Of a stretch of 64,000 bases of DNA, positions 44,330 through 56,639 are shown piece by piece (position 1 is the first letter of the stretch; every line of letters begins with the position of its first letter). The stretch spans positions 1,054,001 to 1,118,000 of the forward strand of contig NW_026947544.1 of the NCBI RefSeq assembly GCF_034190915.1. The letters are read 5' to 3'. Under the pieces are notes generated by a model. That model was not told where the DNA came from, ran no database searches, and saw nothing but the letters and a program-made list of their open reading frames with translations. Position numbers and translations under genes: made by a program. The DNA is from Cavia porcellus. Lineage: Eukaryota; Chordata; Mammalia; Rodentia; Caviidae.

Positions 44330-44777
44330 AATTTTCTATGTTTTTTTTTAAAACTGACTACACTTTTTACCACTAAAGGCTTTCAGGTACAAGGATGAGA
44401 CCTATGTCAGTCTTCTGCTGGGCTGAACACCACGACAAAGCTTTAGAGTGGACCTAGAAGACCATTTGAGATTGTGCCCAAGAGTTCCAATTTCACCTCT
44501 GAAGCAGAGGGAAGGCACAAAGAAGTTTCAGACAGAACATGGATAATGTGGATCACACAAGGATAAGGCCTGTACTGCTCTGAGAAGCACGGAGAAAGAC
44601 ACATGAAAGCAACATTTCCAGCAATGGGTGGAGAGATGTTATGCTCCAGATATCTGCAGAAAAAATTGAGGAGAAAGGGAAAGATTTTCAGTACCTTCAG
44701 GATGAGGGGCTGAGAAGAACTCCATGAATCAGATCATGAATTTTCTATGTTTTTTTTAAGTGACTACATTTTTTACC
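44330..44777 (+). repeat. Segment bounded by ~38-bp near-identical direct repeats
   Basis: 'aattttctatgttttttt' plus 'ctgactacactttttacc' at 44330-44371 recurs as 'aattttctatgttttttt' plus 'gtgactacattttttacc' at 44739-44777. About 370 bp lies between. The repeats are longer than normal LINE-mediated target duplications, so duplication by unequal exchange is as likely as insertion. Confidence 0.6.
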
Positions 44778-46009
44778 TTGGGATGGAGAGAGCACTTTAC
44801 CCTGAGCTACAATGTGCTTTTGGAGCAAATTAGAAACAAAGTAGAAGTTTGGAGGGCTTGTGGCATGTTTATGTCCAGCCTACTATGAGCTCTGTTCATC
44901 TCAGGCACATGACACAGTGACACACATGACAAAGACTATTTGTGTCAAAGAAGACAGCTAAGGAGTCTGCAAACCAAGGATCTCGTAACACTGGTGGTTT
45001 TTAAAAGATACAGAACCAGGCATAACAAAGACAGACAGACATCATACAGAGAAGAGGACGCCAAAGCTAGGAATCTGCCCTAAACCTACTATACCATCTC
45101 TCCACTTCATATATTAGAAATTGTGACAATGCCAAGAAGCCTGACCCAAATCCCCATGTGTCTTCTGCCATGAGGCACCTGCTAGGTTGCACCTCAGTGA
45201 GGCACACTGTTCAGCTTTCTGTGTCAAGAAAGAAATGCCCAAGGGAAATCTGATTGCATGACAAACTAATAAAGAAAATCAAACAAACTGTCTCTGCATC
45301 ATTATTCCCAAATGGAATTTCTTATCTGGCATGAATAATGCTGGATCCATTGTGATGACAAAAATATGAAAAGCATTGAAAAAGCTAAGGGCTAACTCAG
45401 CTACACAGAATCACTTGATTCTCACATCTTCCTGTCAAGTAACTGCCAACATTTCTACCCAGCACAAGAATATGAAATCCATGAAAAAAATTGATCCTTG
45501 TCTAGGATGGCATGAAAAAATGGAGCTGTATCTTAAATCAAAAAATCATCCTCTATTCTATAGTGTACAAAGTAAAAGCATTATATGTAATGGATCAAAT
45601 TAATTGAATTACTACCTGTAAAGTTAATACCTGTTAATTGCCTGTAAAGATGGATGACTTTCACAATTAACTATGATTATTGCCAGTTGTATTCATTGAA
45701 CTGACTCTAAGTTCTTGTTCTAAAAGGACTCCTAAAGCATTAGTTCTTGGAATGTTTAACAAATGCATAAGAATTAAAACTATCCATTTGGCAGACTGAT
45801 CACACTCTTTCCTAAACAATGATTCAAACATTTACATAGCATCAATGAATGTTATGTCCTGCACATGTTGAAGTGTGTGAAATTGTACTCCTACATACTT
45901 TATGCATGCATTTGCACTTTGAAATTTTCTGTCTTCCTATCATCCAATCTTAGTTGTGCCCAGGAGTTGTTAAACTGACCTTCCATCACCTTGTAGGCTC
46001 TTTGTCTTA
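44778..46009. other. Interval without recognised features
   Basis: No convincing frame, SINE head or LTR end seen. Moderately AT-rich, unique-looking. Confidence 0.45.
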
Positions 46010-46335
46010 GTTATATTTCTTATTGCTGAAACACAATGTTCAACACTCACAACTTAAAGGAAGAGGGTTTGGCTCGTTATTGTGGATGGCTGGCTCCAAA
46101 GAAGAATTCAGATGGTCAAGGAGAAGGTGGAGAAAAATCTGCTCACTCCATAGCAGGCAGGGAGTACAAAAGCAAAGGAGGAGCTGAGAAGAGAGCTACT
46201 CCTTTCTGGATCTTACCCACAGGAACCTGCTTTATTCCTACAGGACCCCACATCCTAACAGCAAGTCTGCTGTATCAATCTCATAGTCTACTCACTGCCC
46301 AAATATATGAGGCTTTGGTGGTCACTTTAGTCTAA
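46010..46335 (+). repeat. Possible dispersed rodent repeat
   Basis: Starts 'ttagttatatttcttattgc', and resembles the block at 4640-5075. Ends near 'taaaccataatcctg'. Family not identified. Confidence 0.35.
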
Positions 46336-46561
46336 ACCATAATCCTGTTAGAACATATAGAATCCCAAATTCTAGACTATCAAGATGAGAAAAAGACAAG
46401 TTAGTTTAGATGCAGACATGTTTTTTGAAGTTTCAGAATGCTGAGAAAGAGAAGAATATAGAAATCTGCCTTAATCTATAAATCTCAGTGGAAGCTGATG
46501 GCTGCAAAAACTTTGCATTCTTAGTAGGTTGCTGTTAAGCTTTGGATATAATTTAATCTGT

Positions 46562-46632
46562 GGTTTTTTTTTTTTTTTTTTTTCCTTTTAGTTCTGGAGA
46601 GCAAACTCAGGAGCACTCTACCACTGAAATAG
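46562..46632 (-). mobile_element. Old tRNA-derived SINE fragment
   Basis: A T-run (46564-46583) is followed by 'gagcaaactcaggagcactctaccactgaa' in part, the inverted B-box/A-box region of an ID-like SINE. More diverged than its neighbour. Confidence 0.55.
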
Positions 46633-46639
46633 ATTCTAG

Positions 46640-46757
46640 GTCTTTTTTTTTTTTTTTTTTTTTGTCTTTTTCTTTTTCTATCGGTACTAGGGATTGAACT
46701 CACAACTGCCTGCTTGCAAAGCAGGCACTTAAGATGCTGAGCTAAATCCCCAGGCGC
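46640..46757 (-). mobile_element. ID-type SINE
   Basis: Minus-strand head cctggggatttagctcagca, with the 'gcctgcttgcaaagcaggca' palindromic-looking body and a long A tail (T-run at 46643-46663). Confidence 0.9.
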
Positions 46758-46766
46758 CCCCCCCCC

Positions 46767-46825
46767 TTTTTTTGTTTTGAGACAGGGTCTTGCTGTGATG
46801 TCTAGCGACTCTTGTAAGCCTCTCA
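46767..46825 (-). mobile_element. B1-like SINE fragment
   Basis: 'ttttgttttgagacagggtc' and 'ttgctgtgatgtc' are the inverted 3' end of a B1-like SINE; truncated. Confidence 0.55.
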
Positions 46826-47129
46826 CCTTTAGAGAGAGCTAATTGTTTAAATGACCTCCTAAAATCCATTATGTTAAAGACTTGGTCTGAAGCTGGTGCT
46901 ATGGGGAGGCACAGTAGGCCTTAAAGATGCGGGGAATGGTACAAGTTAGATTGCTGGGAGTGTGCCATCAGAGGAGATTGTGGGATCCTGATCATCCTCT
47001 CTCATCTGTGTGTCTCTGTCTGTTGTCTGTATTGTTCTTTTCTCACTCTCTATATATCGTTCTCTCTCTCTCTACTCTCTGTATTTGTCTGTCTATGATA
47101 TTCTCTATCATTCTCTCTCTGTGTACTGC

Positions 47130-47187
47130 TCTGCTTGCCTGCCTGCTTGCCTGCCTGTCTGCCTGTCTGTCTGGGTGGCTGGATCTC

Positions 47188-47267
<80 letters not shown>

Positions 47268-47272
47268 CTTTC
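47130..47272 (+). repeat. (TGCC/CTGT)n and (TC)n microsatellite
   Basis: A 'tgcctgc' type tract (47130-47175) and then about 45 TC units with few interruptions to 47272. The long frames on both strands through it (Ser/Leu-rich or Arg/Glu-rich) are repeat artefacts. Confidence 0.95.
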
Positions 47273-47584
47273 TAGGTAAAGTGGCTGCTTGCTCTGACAC
47301 TTGTTCCTACCACATTGCATCAACATCTACCATCCTCACCAGAACTGAGCAGATGCAGCATCTACCTTTGAACTTCCAAATGCATGAGATAAATGTATAT
47401 TTTCTCCTCAAAACATTATTGCTTTAGTTATTTCATTGTAGTACCATGAAGCACATTGTAGTACCATGAAGCACATTGAGTTGCTTTTGCTACAATTTGT
47501 AAAATTAATTTTTCTCAATTGTTTATAGCACTACAATAGTTCTGCCTTGTAGATTCCATTCTAGGTGTGGAAGATATAACAATA

Positions 47585-47940
47585 AGACAGATGTCATGGT
47601 TTATGTATGTTCCCCCCAGGCCTCAGGGGTTTGCATTGTGCATTTGTGATTGGTTCATTGTCTAGTACTTGGGTTGATGGTGTCAGTGCTTCATCCACAC
47701 AGGGCTGGAGCCAGGATGTAATGTAATGGCAGGAAAAAGATGTGTCTCTCTCTGTCTTGCCAGTGTCTACCTTGCTGTTTGCAGCTGCCATGAACTGCAG
47801 CTCTGGCATGCCACACTGCTTTGGAGCCAAATGAGTATGGAATGAAACCCTCAAGAACTGTAAGAAATAAACCTTTCCTTTCCAAAATTTGGTCATCATG
47901 TATTTTGTCTCAGGGACCAGTAAAAATAACTAAGGCAATA
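47585..47940 (+). mobile_element. MaLR/ERVL-like LTR
   Basis: Starts 'tgtcatggtttatgtatgtt' followed by a C-run, and ends with 'gaaataaacctttcctttcc', then '...ttttgtctcagggacca' and '...aactaaggca', a typical MaLR-LTR ending with the AATAAA signal at about 47865. Solo. Confidence 0.65.
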
Positions 47941-49930
47941 GACAACACCTTTCCCTGAAAATACGCTTATGAGATGGGGAGCATCAATTTGGAGAGAAAG
48001 TTTAGAGAAGAGACGTAAATGGACTTTCTTCTCTCTGTCATATTTGGGCCACCACCAGTTGCTATCATTATGGTCCTAGTGGACAGTGAGCTGCCACCTC
48101 ATCCTATCCAAGTCTTCTTAAATCTCCTTCCATTTTACAGGGCTCCTGTTGCATATGTAAAACTATATCCTGAATTTTGCCATTTCTTGATAGTTTTACC
48201 CTACAAATTACAAATTTCACTGCTGGTGTTATCCTGAATGTATCTCTGCAGCACTCTTTAGGATCCTCCCTCTCTTTCTTCTTTTGAAATTCCTCCCAAG
48301 CTCCACATGGAAAAAGTAATAATGCACAACAGTTATAATATTTCTCTTCAAGACCTGTCCTACTGGCCACAGGCAATAGTTCATGAGTATACAACTTCAC
48401 CCACGTTGGTCAAATGTGTCTCCTCTGAACCCAAATGACTAAGACAAATGCTTTGCATATTCATGAAATATTTGAGACTATTTCTCCTGACCAGTGGGAA
48501 GATACCTGCATGCAATATTAGAAGAAGAGAACACAACCTCAGACATTTTCTGGAAAGTAGTAAATGTTTCAATAACATGCACCAACTGAGTAGAGAAGTC
48601 CTAATTCTCAGCAGGTCTTCGTGCTCATGTTTTGAGGTAACAGTCACCTTGGATGCACCTGTTACAGGGATGATTTCCACATCATTCCTTCACTTGAGTT
48701 TGATACCAAATAGCATTCATTTTAGTCAGTGTTTATTAATGAAGCCCTTGTGTGCCCCATAAACAAATAACAGAGCAACTATGCTTAGTGGCTATGTATC
48801 AGTAAAGAGGTAGACTCATATGAATAAATATAACTGCCTTTGCCCTACAGTTTAGAAAACGTGGTCACAAAGGTATTCCTATGAATCTTTCTTTGTTTAA
48901 TATTTATGGTAAAATACTTATGGACAAATGGGCCCAATCAAGTGAAATGCTACTAATCTGTCAAGGGTTCTTTCACTCAATTCTGGTAGAAATCTGGATA
49001 GAGACTGAGAAAGCCCCAAAAAGAAGTGATAGGAGCCCAAAATTGCTCCCTACTTCCTGCTATAGAGTGTGTTTGCTGACATTTATCATTGAAAAAGGAT
49101 TTCAGGATGGGTCAATGGGAGGTATAGGCACACTTATTAGGGAGAGGTAGAAGATAAGACAAAATAAGGACAGGACTTTCATTTGATGAAAAGGAGGTCC
49201 AGCTGTGGTCAGCAGCTTGACCCATGAACAAAATAACAGAACTAGTTTGTATGGTTTTATTGGAGTCGGGTTGTAGCTGGTAACTTCCCCTGGGTCATGA
49301 ACATGGCCTCATGTTTTAGGGAATCCCCTCCTAAGGTAAAATATAAATCAATACCCATTCTTATGCTTGGAGACATCCCAGCATCTTATGACCGTTCTAT
49401 TATGGTACACCTGCTCTTTGCTTTAAAAGCAGAGGAATAAGAAAAAGGCCCATTCCATACATTGTTAGCAGCAGGGGTAGTGGTGGAGGAGAGAAAAATA
49501 GGGGTCATCATATTTAGTGAGTAACAGGCCATGGATTAAACCTTGAGAATCCATTTGTCCTATTTACAAGGATACCTGTTTATTACAGAACTATGTAATG
49601 GATGCTTCAACAGCCCAGTATCATTTTTCTCATGGATAAGCACATACTTTCATTATGATAGGTTGTACCAACAATATTTTTGTTGTTGTTGTTTTTGTTG
49701 TTGCTATCATGGTAAGTATATGAACTTTGCCATTTAACCTTTCCAAAGTGTACAGTTTAATGATATATATAATGTTCACCATTTGTAAACTGTATTTGTA
49801 AAACAATCCCATAACCCAATCAAAAGACGGTATACTCATTAAGAATTATACTTCCTTTCTTCCTAAACATGGATAATCACTAGTGTACTTTCTGTCTCTC
49901 TCAGTTACAAAAGTCATTGCTTTTATAGTT
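47941..49930. other. Interval without recognised features
   Basis: Several frames of 60-104 codons exist on both strands, but none carries a recognisable domain. A (GTT)n tract is at 49678-49700. I see no gene. Confidence 0.45.
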
Positions 49931-50493
49931 TGTCATAGATAACTGGTAAGACCGGTGTCGCTTAGGAGACTCCAATGGCCTTGCTCTCATGTAAGAACAA
50001 AGGGGTTTTTATTATTCCATGTACACAGGGTCCTCCAAACAGGTGGAAATGGAGAACCCTGAGTTGGGGCAGGGCTGGTGTTTTTAAGGGGGAAAAACTG
50101 CAATGCAAGCATTTATTACAGAAGCCAATCATTACAGTTAGTGCGGAGCGGTGGGCATCTTATCTATCTGCTATTGGTCAGTTCATAAGGGGTGACCAGT
50201 GGGTCAGAGTTAATTAACTGTCTTTGTTCTGCACAACTTGTCTTTAAGACACCTGGTTTCTGTAGGCTCGAGTCTGACATATTTTACAACCCTGATTAGC
50301 GTAATGGCAGGCTCTATCTCTGAGTTCCCTGGCACAGCACAGCCCGAGCATATCACAGCCACAGAGGTTGTTTTTATTTTTGCAGGGCTGAGTTAGGACT
50401 GAGTCACGAGGCCCAGTGCTATTTCTAGCTGAGAAACAGCATCTTGTTTTTAACCTTTAAATTTCTGGTTCTTCAACTGTCTCTTAGAAGACA
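49931..50493 (-). mobile_element. Solo LTR, minus strand
   Basis: On the minus strand it begins TGTCTTCTAAGAGACAG and ends TTATCTATGACA. It contains a CCAAT-like 'gaccaatagc', a 'ttaaaaacaccagc' promoter-like motif, and AATAAAAA followed by about 75 bp of U5. The layout fits a class I-type LTR, different from those of ERV-A/B/C. No internal sequence or clear target duplication. Confidence 0.6.
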
Positions 50494-50653
50494 ACGTTCC
50501 TTTCAATGCCCTTAGGTTAAGATACTAAATTTATGATCTTATTCTCCTTTCTGTCACTGTGGACATTGTTTTAGCAATAGCTGAATTATTATATCATAGT
50601 GACAAAAGGAAAAGAAACTCCCAACCTACCAGATGGCTGGTACTCATTCATAT

Positions 50654-51266
50654 TGTACTAAGATGCTGAAAACTTAATATAGTTAATTAAAAGATAGTTA
50701 TTAACAAAATAGTTAATTAAAAGGATAGTTATTAGCTGTCTTGTCATTCTGTGCTGAGCTCATTACTCTAGTAACCATCCACCAGCCCCATACTTATTAA
50801 CTGATCACATTGTTAAGCTTCTCTGTATGCATCACACCTCCAAGTAAATTGTGTGTTGTGTCAACTTTTGTTCTCCCTTGTAAGAGACAAATGATGTTGT
50901 GTCAACCATTGTTCCCTTTATGAAAGACAAAGGTTCATGGAATTGGCAGACCGAGAGCTATGAATTGGCTAACCTTCCACTGTGAAATGCCTCTGACCTC
51001 AAGCAAAGGGGAACAAAGGCCCACCTTGTTTCTGTTTCTCTTCACTATGTACTTAATGATCAATGAGCTAATCATAAATGAACTATAAAAATCAGTCAAA
51101 ATTCTAACTCAGTTACACATTTTTGCAAATTGCATCTGCACTGTGTCACTTGGCCAGCTACAATAAAAGCACTTCTTCCTAAAATGACGTCATTTTTCCT
51201 CTTTTTCCCATCTCGGGGGTCTTGCTCCGTTTTTCATCTCAGGGGCCTTTCTGCAGAATTACAACA
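50654..51266 (+). mobile_element. ERV-C 5' LTR
   Basis: Starts TGTACTAAGATGCTG, ends ATTACAACA. TATA-like box TATAAAA at 51084-51090 and AATAAA at 51162-51167, about 78 bp apart, define a short R. The sequence just inside, ttggggttcctgtcaggg (51267-51284), sits where the primer-binding site should be; it is only roughly proline-tRNA-like. Confidence 0.85.
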
Positions 51267-51284
51267 TTGGGGTTCCTGTCAGGG

Positions 51285-51840
51285 TCACTTGCTCCCCATA
51301 TTTTTTTTCACCAGTTGATAGACTTGAACTATCTGTAAATATTTGGATCATTTGGTCTTTGTAATTTAGTGCTCATGTTTAAATTGCAGATGAGCTTGGA
51401 TGGCTCTTTTTGCACTGGAGCAGGATGCCTCCTGGGGATGGGCCTCTAGCCCCATTTGTGATTTGAGACTCTTTTCGCCTTTTTGGTTTTGTGCTTGGTA
51501 CATTTTTACTATGAAGCCATTTGCTCATTTGAATTTAAATCTGTTACCTCAGTACAAACATTTAGATTTCTTTTATTTCTCTTAAATTATTGTTGCAGGT
51601 TCCATGTGGTTTCTTGGACTTGGAGGTTATAATGAAAATTGTTTCCCTATAGGTCACCAGACAACTGTGGGTCGAGAATTCTTTATGTGTGCGTTTTGTG
51701 TTTTTCTTGTCTTCTGTGGTGCCTTGTGTTGTGTTATTGTCATTGATTTATTAATAATTATGGGCTAGGCATCATAATCAGAGCCCTTGTCTTCCTTGAC
51801 CTTGTTTCTTAATCATTTCAGGGATTTCAAGGATTGAGCC
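51285..51840 (+). mobile_element. ERV-C leader region
   Basis: Noncoding leader between the LTR and gag. It contains the single motif (51448-51480) from which the ERV-A minisatellite appears to derive, and the block shared with ERV-A at 51620-51770. Confidence 0.6.
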
Positions 51841-53150
51841 TGGGGATACGGAGAACCAATACATTCTGGGAAGCTCTGTAGTTTCTGTGAGATTGAATGG
51901 CCTGCTGGGGCTCCTAACTGGCCGCTGGCAGGTAGTTTTAATTTCTCCATAGCTCAGTCTGCCCGACAATATGTCTTTGGACCCACAACCCACCCAGACC
52001 AGATTGTGTACATTCAGGTTTGGACTGATCTCATTTGTGATCCACCTTCTTGGCTTTAAAGGTTTCTCAAGGCATCTGAGCTTCAATTTAAAAATCCCTC
52101 TCTCCTAGCACCGGTGAAAGTGAAACCAAAACCTGAGTCAGAGCTATGCCTGATTCTCCCCACCAAGGAAGAAGAACCTCTGCCACCTCCTTACTGGTCC
52201 TGGGCACCAGTACCCCCGTCTCACTCCCCTAGCCCTCGCTGAGCCAGAAGTTACCAGTGTTCAGAATTGCCTGATTCCTCTACTTCAACTCCTGCCCTTC
52301 TTCCTTGTGTGAGATCCCTAACTCTGAGGATTCCTCTGCCTCAATATTTACCTAGGTCCCATTTGCTACTTCTGACCTTTACAATTGGAAACAACAAAAC
52401 CCCCCTTTTCTGAGGATCCTCAAGGCATTATGTCTGTTTTGGAATCAATCTTTTCCACCTCTCATCCACTTGGAACAATTGTTAGCAGATTTTGCAGATA
52501 TTGTTCACAGCAGAGGAGAGGGAATGCTTCTGCATGCTATGAGGAAAAACAGTGTGTGATCTTGACAGGAACACATCCTCTGATCCTGAGTGCCTGAACC
52601 ATGATTTCCCTTTGTCCTGACCTGACTGGAATCCTAACACAACTGAAGGTAAGGAAGCTCTCATTCAGTATTACCAGCTGTTCCTAGAAGACCATATAGC
52701 CACTGCTAGGAAACCAACCAATTTGTCCAAGGTCTCAGAGGTAAGGCAATTGGCTAATGAGTCTCCCTCAGGGTTTCTGGGTAGGCTACAGGAGGCCTAT
52801 CACATTTATACCTCTGTAGATCTGGTGGCCCCTGAAAATGCAAGGGCCATTAATATTGCCTTTGTGACTCAGTTGGTGCCAGACATAAAAAGAAAATTGC
52901 AAAGCTTGAGGGATTTGAGGGGATGCCTCTTAGCCAATTGTGAGAAATAGCTCAGAAGATATTTGACAAATCTTAAGACCCCAGAGATCAAAAATTGACA
53001 AAGGTCCTAGAAGTACTGACTGAGATAGTGACTAAAATGAATGCAAAGTCTCACCCACCTATAGATAAAATTCAATGTGCCACTGGCAAAAGGACTGACC
53101 TAAGCTGAAGGCAAAACTGGCAAGAGAATCCAAGTCTCTATTGTCCCATG
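51841..53150 (+). pseudogene. gag: ERV-C gag
   Basis: Matrix-like sequence lies around 51900-52080 (YVFGPTTHPDQIVYIQVW). A Pro-rich p12-like region contains the late-domain motif PPPY (52183-52194), which in this family recruits host Nedd4-type ligases for budding. Capsid C-terminal domain is in the frame 52723-52950 (GRLQEAYHIYTSVDLVAPEN, then INIAFVTQLVPDIKRKLQSL). Nucleocapsid remnant is near 53060-53130 with a damaged Cys knuckle. Numerous stops and frameshifts; no particle protein can be made. Confidence 0.8.
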
Positions 53151-53189
53151 ATTAGGGAATTTAGGGCTCTGATGCCTGCCTTGAGCCCA

Positions 53190-53410
53190 GGCTAACTTTC
53201 TCTGTGGGGGCCAACCAATTGATTTCTTAGTGGACTCCAGAGCTGCTCATTCAGTTTTAGCTTGATCCATAGGTACCCCTACAGGAAATAAAGGTATTAG
53301 GAGCTACCTGCATGGCAAGGGTATATCCAAAGTTTTAAGCTCAGCAAGCCCAACCAGGACAAAAGACAATCTCTCATGAATTCCTCTGAGTACTCAAAAG
53401 CCCAGATCCC
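53190..53410 (+). pseudogene. pro: ERV-C protease remnant
   Basis: At 53210-53265 the frame gives QPIDFLVDSRAAHSVLA followed by a stop. This is the aspartic protease active-site loop; the invariant D-S/T-G triad reads D-S-R (53233-53241), so the glycine is lost. Protease would cleave Gag and Gag-Pol. Confidence 0.75.
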
Positions 53411-54600
53411 TTGCCAGGCCAAGACCTCTTGCATAAGCTAAAAGTTTATCTCAGTTTTGAAGCAACCACCCCAACAGTGCAAATGGACAATGGCCCACCT
53501 GAATTCCTTGGTACTAGGCTCCTTGCTATATGTCCTGAGGGTGAAGGACATTTATTATTGGAAAGTCCTAAAGTTTTAAATGACAATGAGGTATTGCACC
53601 ATTGGATGAGGAAATCCCCTCCCAGCCTGGCAGTGAAACAAGTTCCTTTGGTGATTGAGCTTTTACCTCAAACTGTTCCTATTCAGCTCAGGCAATATGC
53701 TATCAGTCTGAAGACATGCCAAAGCATAGCCAGGCATATATTAAGGTTAAAAAAACTATGGTATATTAAAATCTTGTGTATCTCCCTGTAATACCCCTTT
53801 GCTGCCTGTTCAGAAGCCAGGAACCCAAGATTACCAGCTGGTGCACGATCTCAGGGAAGTAAATTCTCCATTCTACTGTACCTAACCCCTACACTTTATT
53901 GAGTCTCTTAAGCCTGGACCAGATCTGGTACTCAGTGCTGGATTTGAAACATACCTTCTTCACTTTGCACACCACTCTGGTAAGTCAACCTATTTTTGCT
54001 TGAGAATGGACTGACCTCACTACGGGATTGTCGGAACAATTGACTTGGACATGCTTGTCACAATGTTTTAAAAATATGTCCACTCTTTTTGATGAGGCTT
54101 TAGCCAAAGACCTTTAGGGTTTCAGAGAGGACTACCAAAATGTGACATTTGGCAATATATTGATGACACTCAAGTGGCAACAGCTTCTTATGAAAGTTGT
54201 GTCACTCAAGCCCTCTTAAAGACCCTGGAAGAATTGAGCTATAAGATCTCAGCAAAAAGGCTCAGTTATGCCAAAAACAGCTAACCTATTAGGTTACCAA
54301 ATCCATGAAGGAAAACAGATTCTTTCCTTCCAGTGGATACTGCCCAGCAGATCACAATTTCTGGGAGCCATGGGATACTGTCAGCTTTGGATTATTAACT
54401 TTGCTGAAATAGCCCAGTCACTTTATTACTCATTGAGAGGGGCCCACTCAAGACCCTCTAGAGTGGACAGACTCAAAGACCAGGCCTTTAAGCAACTGAA
54501 ATCAGCTTTAACAGAAGCTCCTGGTCTGGCTCTGCCAAATTTCCAAAACCCTTTTTCCTTCTATGTTGATGAAAAATGAGGGACAGTAAAAGGAGTACTA
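53411..54600 (+). pseudogene. pol: ERV-C reverse transcriptase
   Basis: Begins with the fingers region (SLAVKQVPLVIELLPQTVPI in frame 53411-53791). The palm motif YIDD is at 54156-54167 (gammaretroviruses usually have YVDD; YIDD also keeps both aspartates). The thumb/connection part lies in frame 54268-54579 (GAMGYCQLWIINFAEIAQSL; LTEAPGLALPNFQNPFSFYV). The frames are interrupted at least at 53791, near 53890, 54113 and 54585. It would copy genomic RNA to DNA. Confidence 0.85.
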
Positions 54601-55420
54601 ACTCCGAGTTTAGGGTCATGGCAAAGATCTGTTGCCTACCTATCCAAGAGACTGGATAATGTGGCAGATGAATGGCCACCTTGCCTGTGGGTGATTCCCT
54701 CAGTGGTGCTCTTGGTGAAAGTGGCCTAAAAGTTGACATTTGGACAAACACTTTTAATTACTTTTCTCATTCACTGGAAACTCTTATTAAGGCTCCACCA
54801 GATCAATGGCTGTCTAACTCCCGAGTTATGCACTACCAGGTGCTGCTCCTGGATCCAACTACTATCTGCTTCAAGGAAATAGCAGGCTTGAAATCTGATA
54901 GTAATGATGCCTCCTTGCCTCTCCACGGTTGTATTGAAGTCAATGCTCACATCACAAGACTTTGACCAGATTTGATGGATGAGCTGCTACTTGAAGTTCC
55001 ATCCTATTTCTCTGATGGAAGCAATTATGTCTTTCAAGGTAAGCAGGTTGTGGGAGTTGCCATCACTATGGACTCTCAGATTCTATGAGAACAAACCTTG
55101 GAGCTGGGAACATCAGCTCAAAGCTCTTACTGAGGCCCTCAAGTTGTCAGAAGGAAAAGATATAAACATTTATACTGACAGCAGTTATGCATTTGCTACT
55201 GCCCATGTTCATGGGGCCATTTATCAGGAATGAGGTTTGTTGGGGGCCAAAAGATCAAAAATGCTCCCCAAATTTTGGATTTGTTGGCTGCCATTTGGAT
55301 GCCAAGGAAGGTAGCTATTATTCACTGCCAAGTCCATCAAGTGGCAGATGATCCTGTTACATGAAGTAACAATCTAGTAAATGTCACTGCCCAAAAAGCA
55401 GCCACAAAATCAGTGGGGAT
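54601..55420 (+). pseudogene. pol: ERV-C connection and RNase H region
   Basis: Connection: KAPPDQWLSNSRVMHYQALL (54789-54850). RNase [21 protein letters not shown] then [16 protein letters not shown] (55110-55233), with the catalytic TDSS aspartate kept. A stop at 55234 and frameshifts at about 54585, 54720 and 54965 break it. Confidence 0.8.
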
Positions 55421-56610
55421 TGAGACAGCCCCGGCATTGCTGCTGATTCCAACTACTCTGTCAGAACCCTTTTACAATCAAAAAGACTTCCATTTTCAGC
55501 TCAACTCCAAGCAAAGTCTGATATCCTTGGAGGCTGGTACCAACAGGCTGATCAGTGAGTCCTCCTCCCCAAGGCCTTGGGACAAGAACTCATCCAACAA
55601 GCTCATCAGTCCACTCACATGGTGGGATCAAAACTAGCTGCTCTTTTTCAAGATTGTTTCTTTATCCCTCAGTTATCAAAGCTTACTCAGTCTGTGAGCC
55701 TTAGATGTCCTCAGGGCTGGTTGGTGACCAAAGCAATCATAACAAATTGAAACCACTCGTTATTGTGGGATTATGCCTGGGAATATTGGGAAACAGATTT
55801 TACAGAAATGGGGAAGCCTCTACTTCAAGGGTATAAGTATTTGCTAGTAATGATTGATACTTTCACTGGATGGGTTGAAGCTTTTCCCAGTAAATCTGAA
55901 TCAGCTCACATGGTAGTCAAAAAGCTTTTATATGAGGTTGTTCCACAATTTGGCCTTACTTTATCCATGGGGTCCAGCAATAGCCTGGCTTTTATAGCCC
56001 AGATAATTCAAAAACTAACCCAAGCACTGCAGATTAACTGGAAACTCCATTGTGTTTACTGGCCTCAAAGTTCAGGACAAGTAGAAAGGATGAACCAGAC
56101 CTTGAAAATGGTAGTAACTAAATTGGCATTGGAAACTGGTGAGAACTGGGTGAGTCTCCTTCCTTTTGCCCTCTTGCACATGTGATGTAGCCCCTATGTT
56201 GCAGGTATTTCCCCATTTGAAGCTCTATATGGGAGACCTCCTCCTCTTATTCCTGAGATTTCTGAGGAACAATTAGATGATCTGACTAGTCAAAATCTGA
56301 TTAAGTCCCTCCAGGCCCTCCAGCCATACTAACTTGCATCCATTGATTATTCTGGCAACAACATCCTCTGCCTGCAGTCCACTCAGAAAAATGCACTGTA
56401 GTGGAACCTGGGAGTTATCATGAGACATCACCGTGAATCCCTCGAACCATGTAGGGAAGGCCCCTACACCATGGTCCTCAGCAATCTGACCACTGTCAAA
56501 GTTGTGGGAAAGCCTGTCTGGATTGATCATTCCCACTTCAAGCCAGTTCCTGCCTCTGACAGTGATCAACCTACAGATCAGTGGGCTTTGTTCCCTCCAA
56601 AGATCCTTTA
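55421..56610 (+). pseudogene. pol: ERV-C integrase
   Basis: The catalytic core lies in frame 55763-56185. The first Asp is present (WETDFTE, 55796-55798), the second reads Ser (MGSSNSLAF, 55976-55978, where the family has SDN) and the Glu is present (SGQVERMNQT, 56084-56086). C-terminal DNA-binding part: 56185-56610. The upstream zinc-binding part (55640-55760) is degraded. With the central Asp missing, it could not catalyse strand transfer even if the frame were open. Confidence 0.85.
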
Positions 56611-56639
56611 AAACTTAAAATTGCCAAATTGTATCCAAT

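Noticed and set aside
47010..47427. Ser/Leu-rich and Arg/Glu-rich frames up to 166 codons
   Set aside because: They read through a (TC)n microsatellite.
51267..51284. Confident primer-binding site assignment for ERV-C
   Set aside because: The sequence is only loosely similar to a proline-tRNA PBS and is mutated; I do not assign a tRNA.
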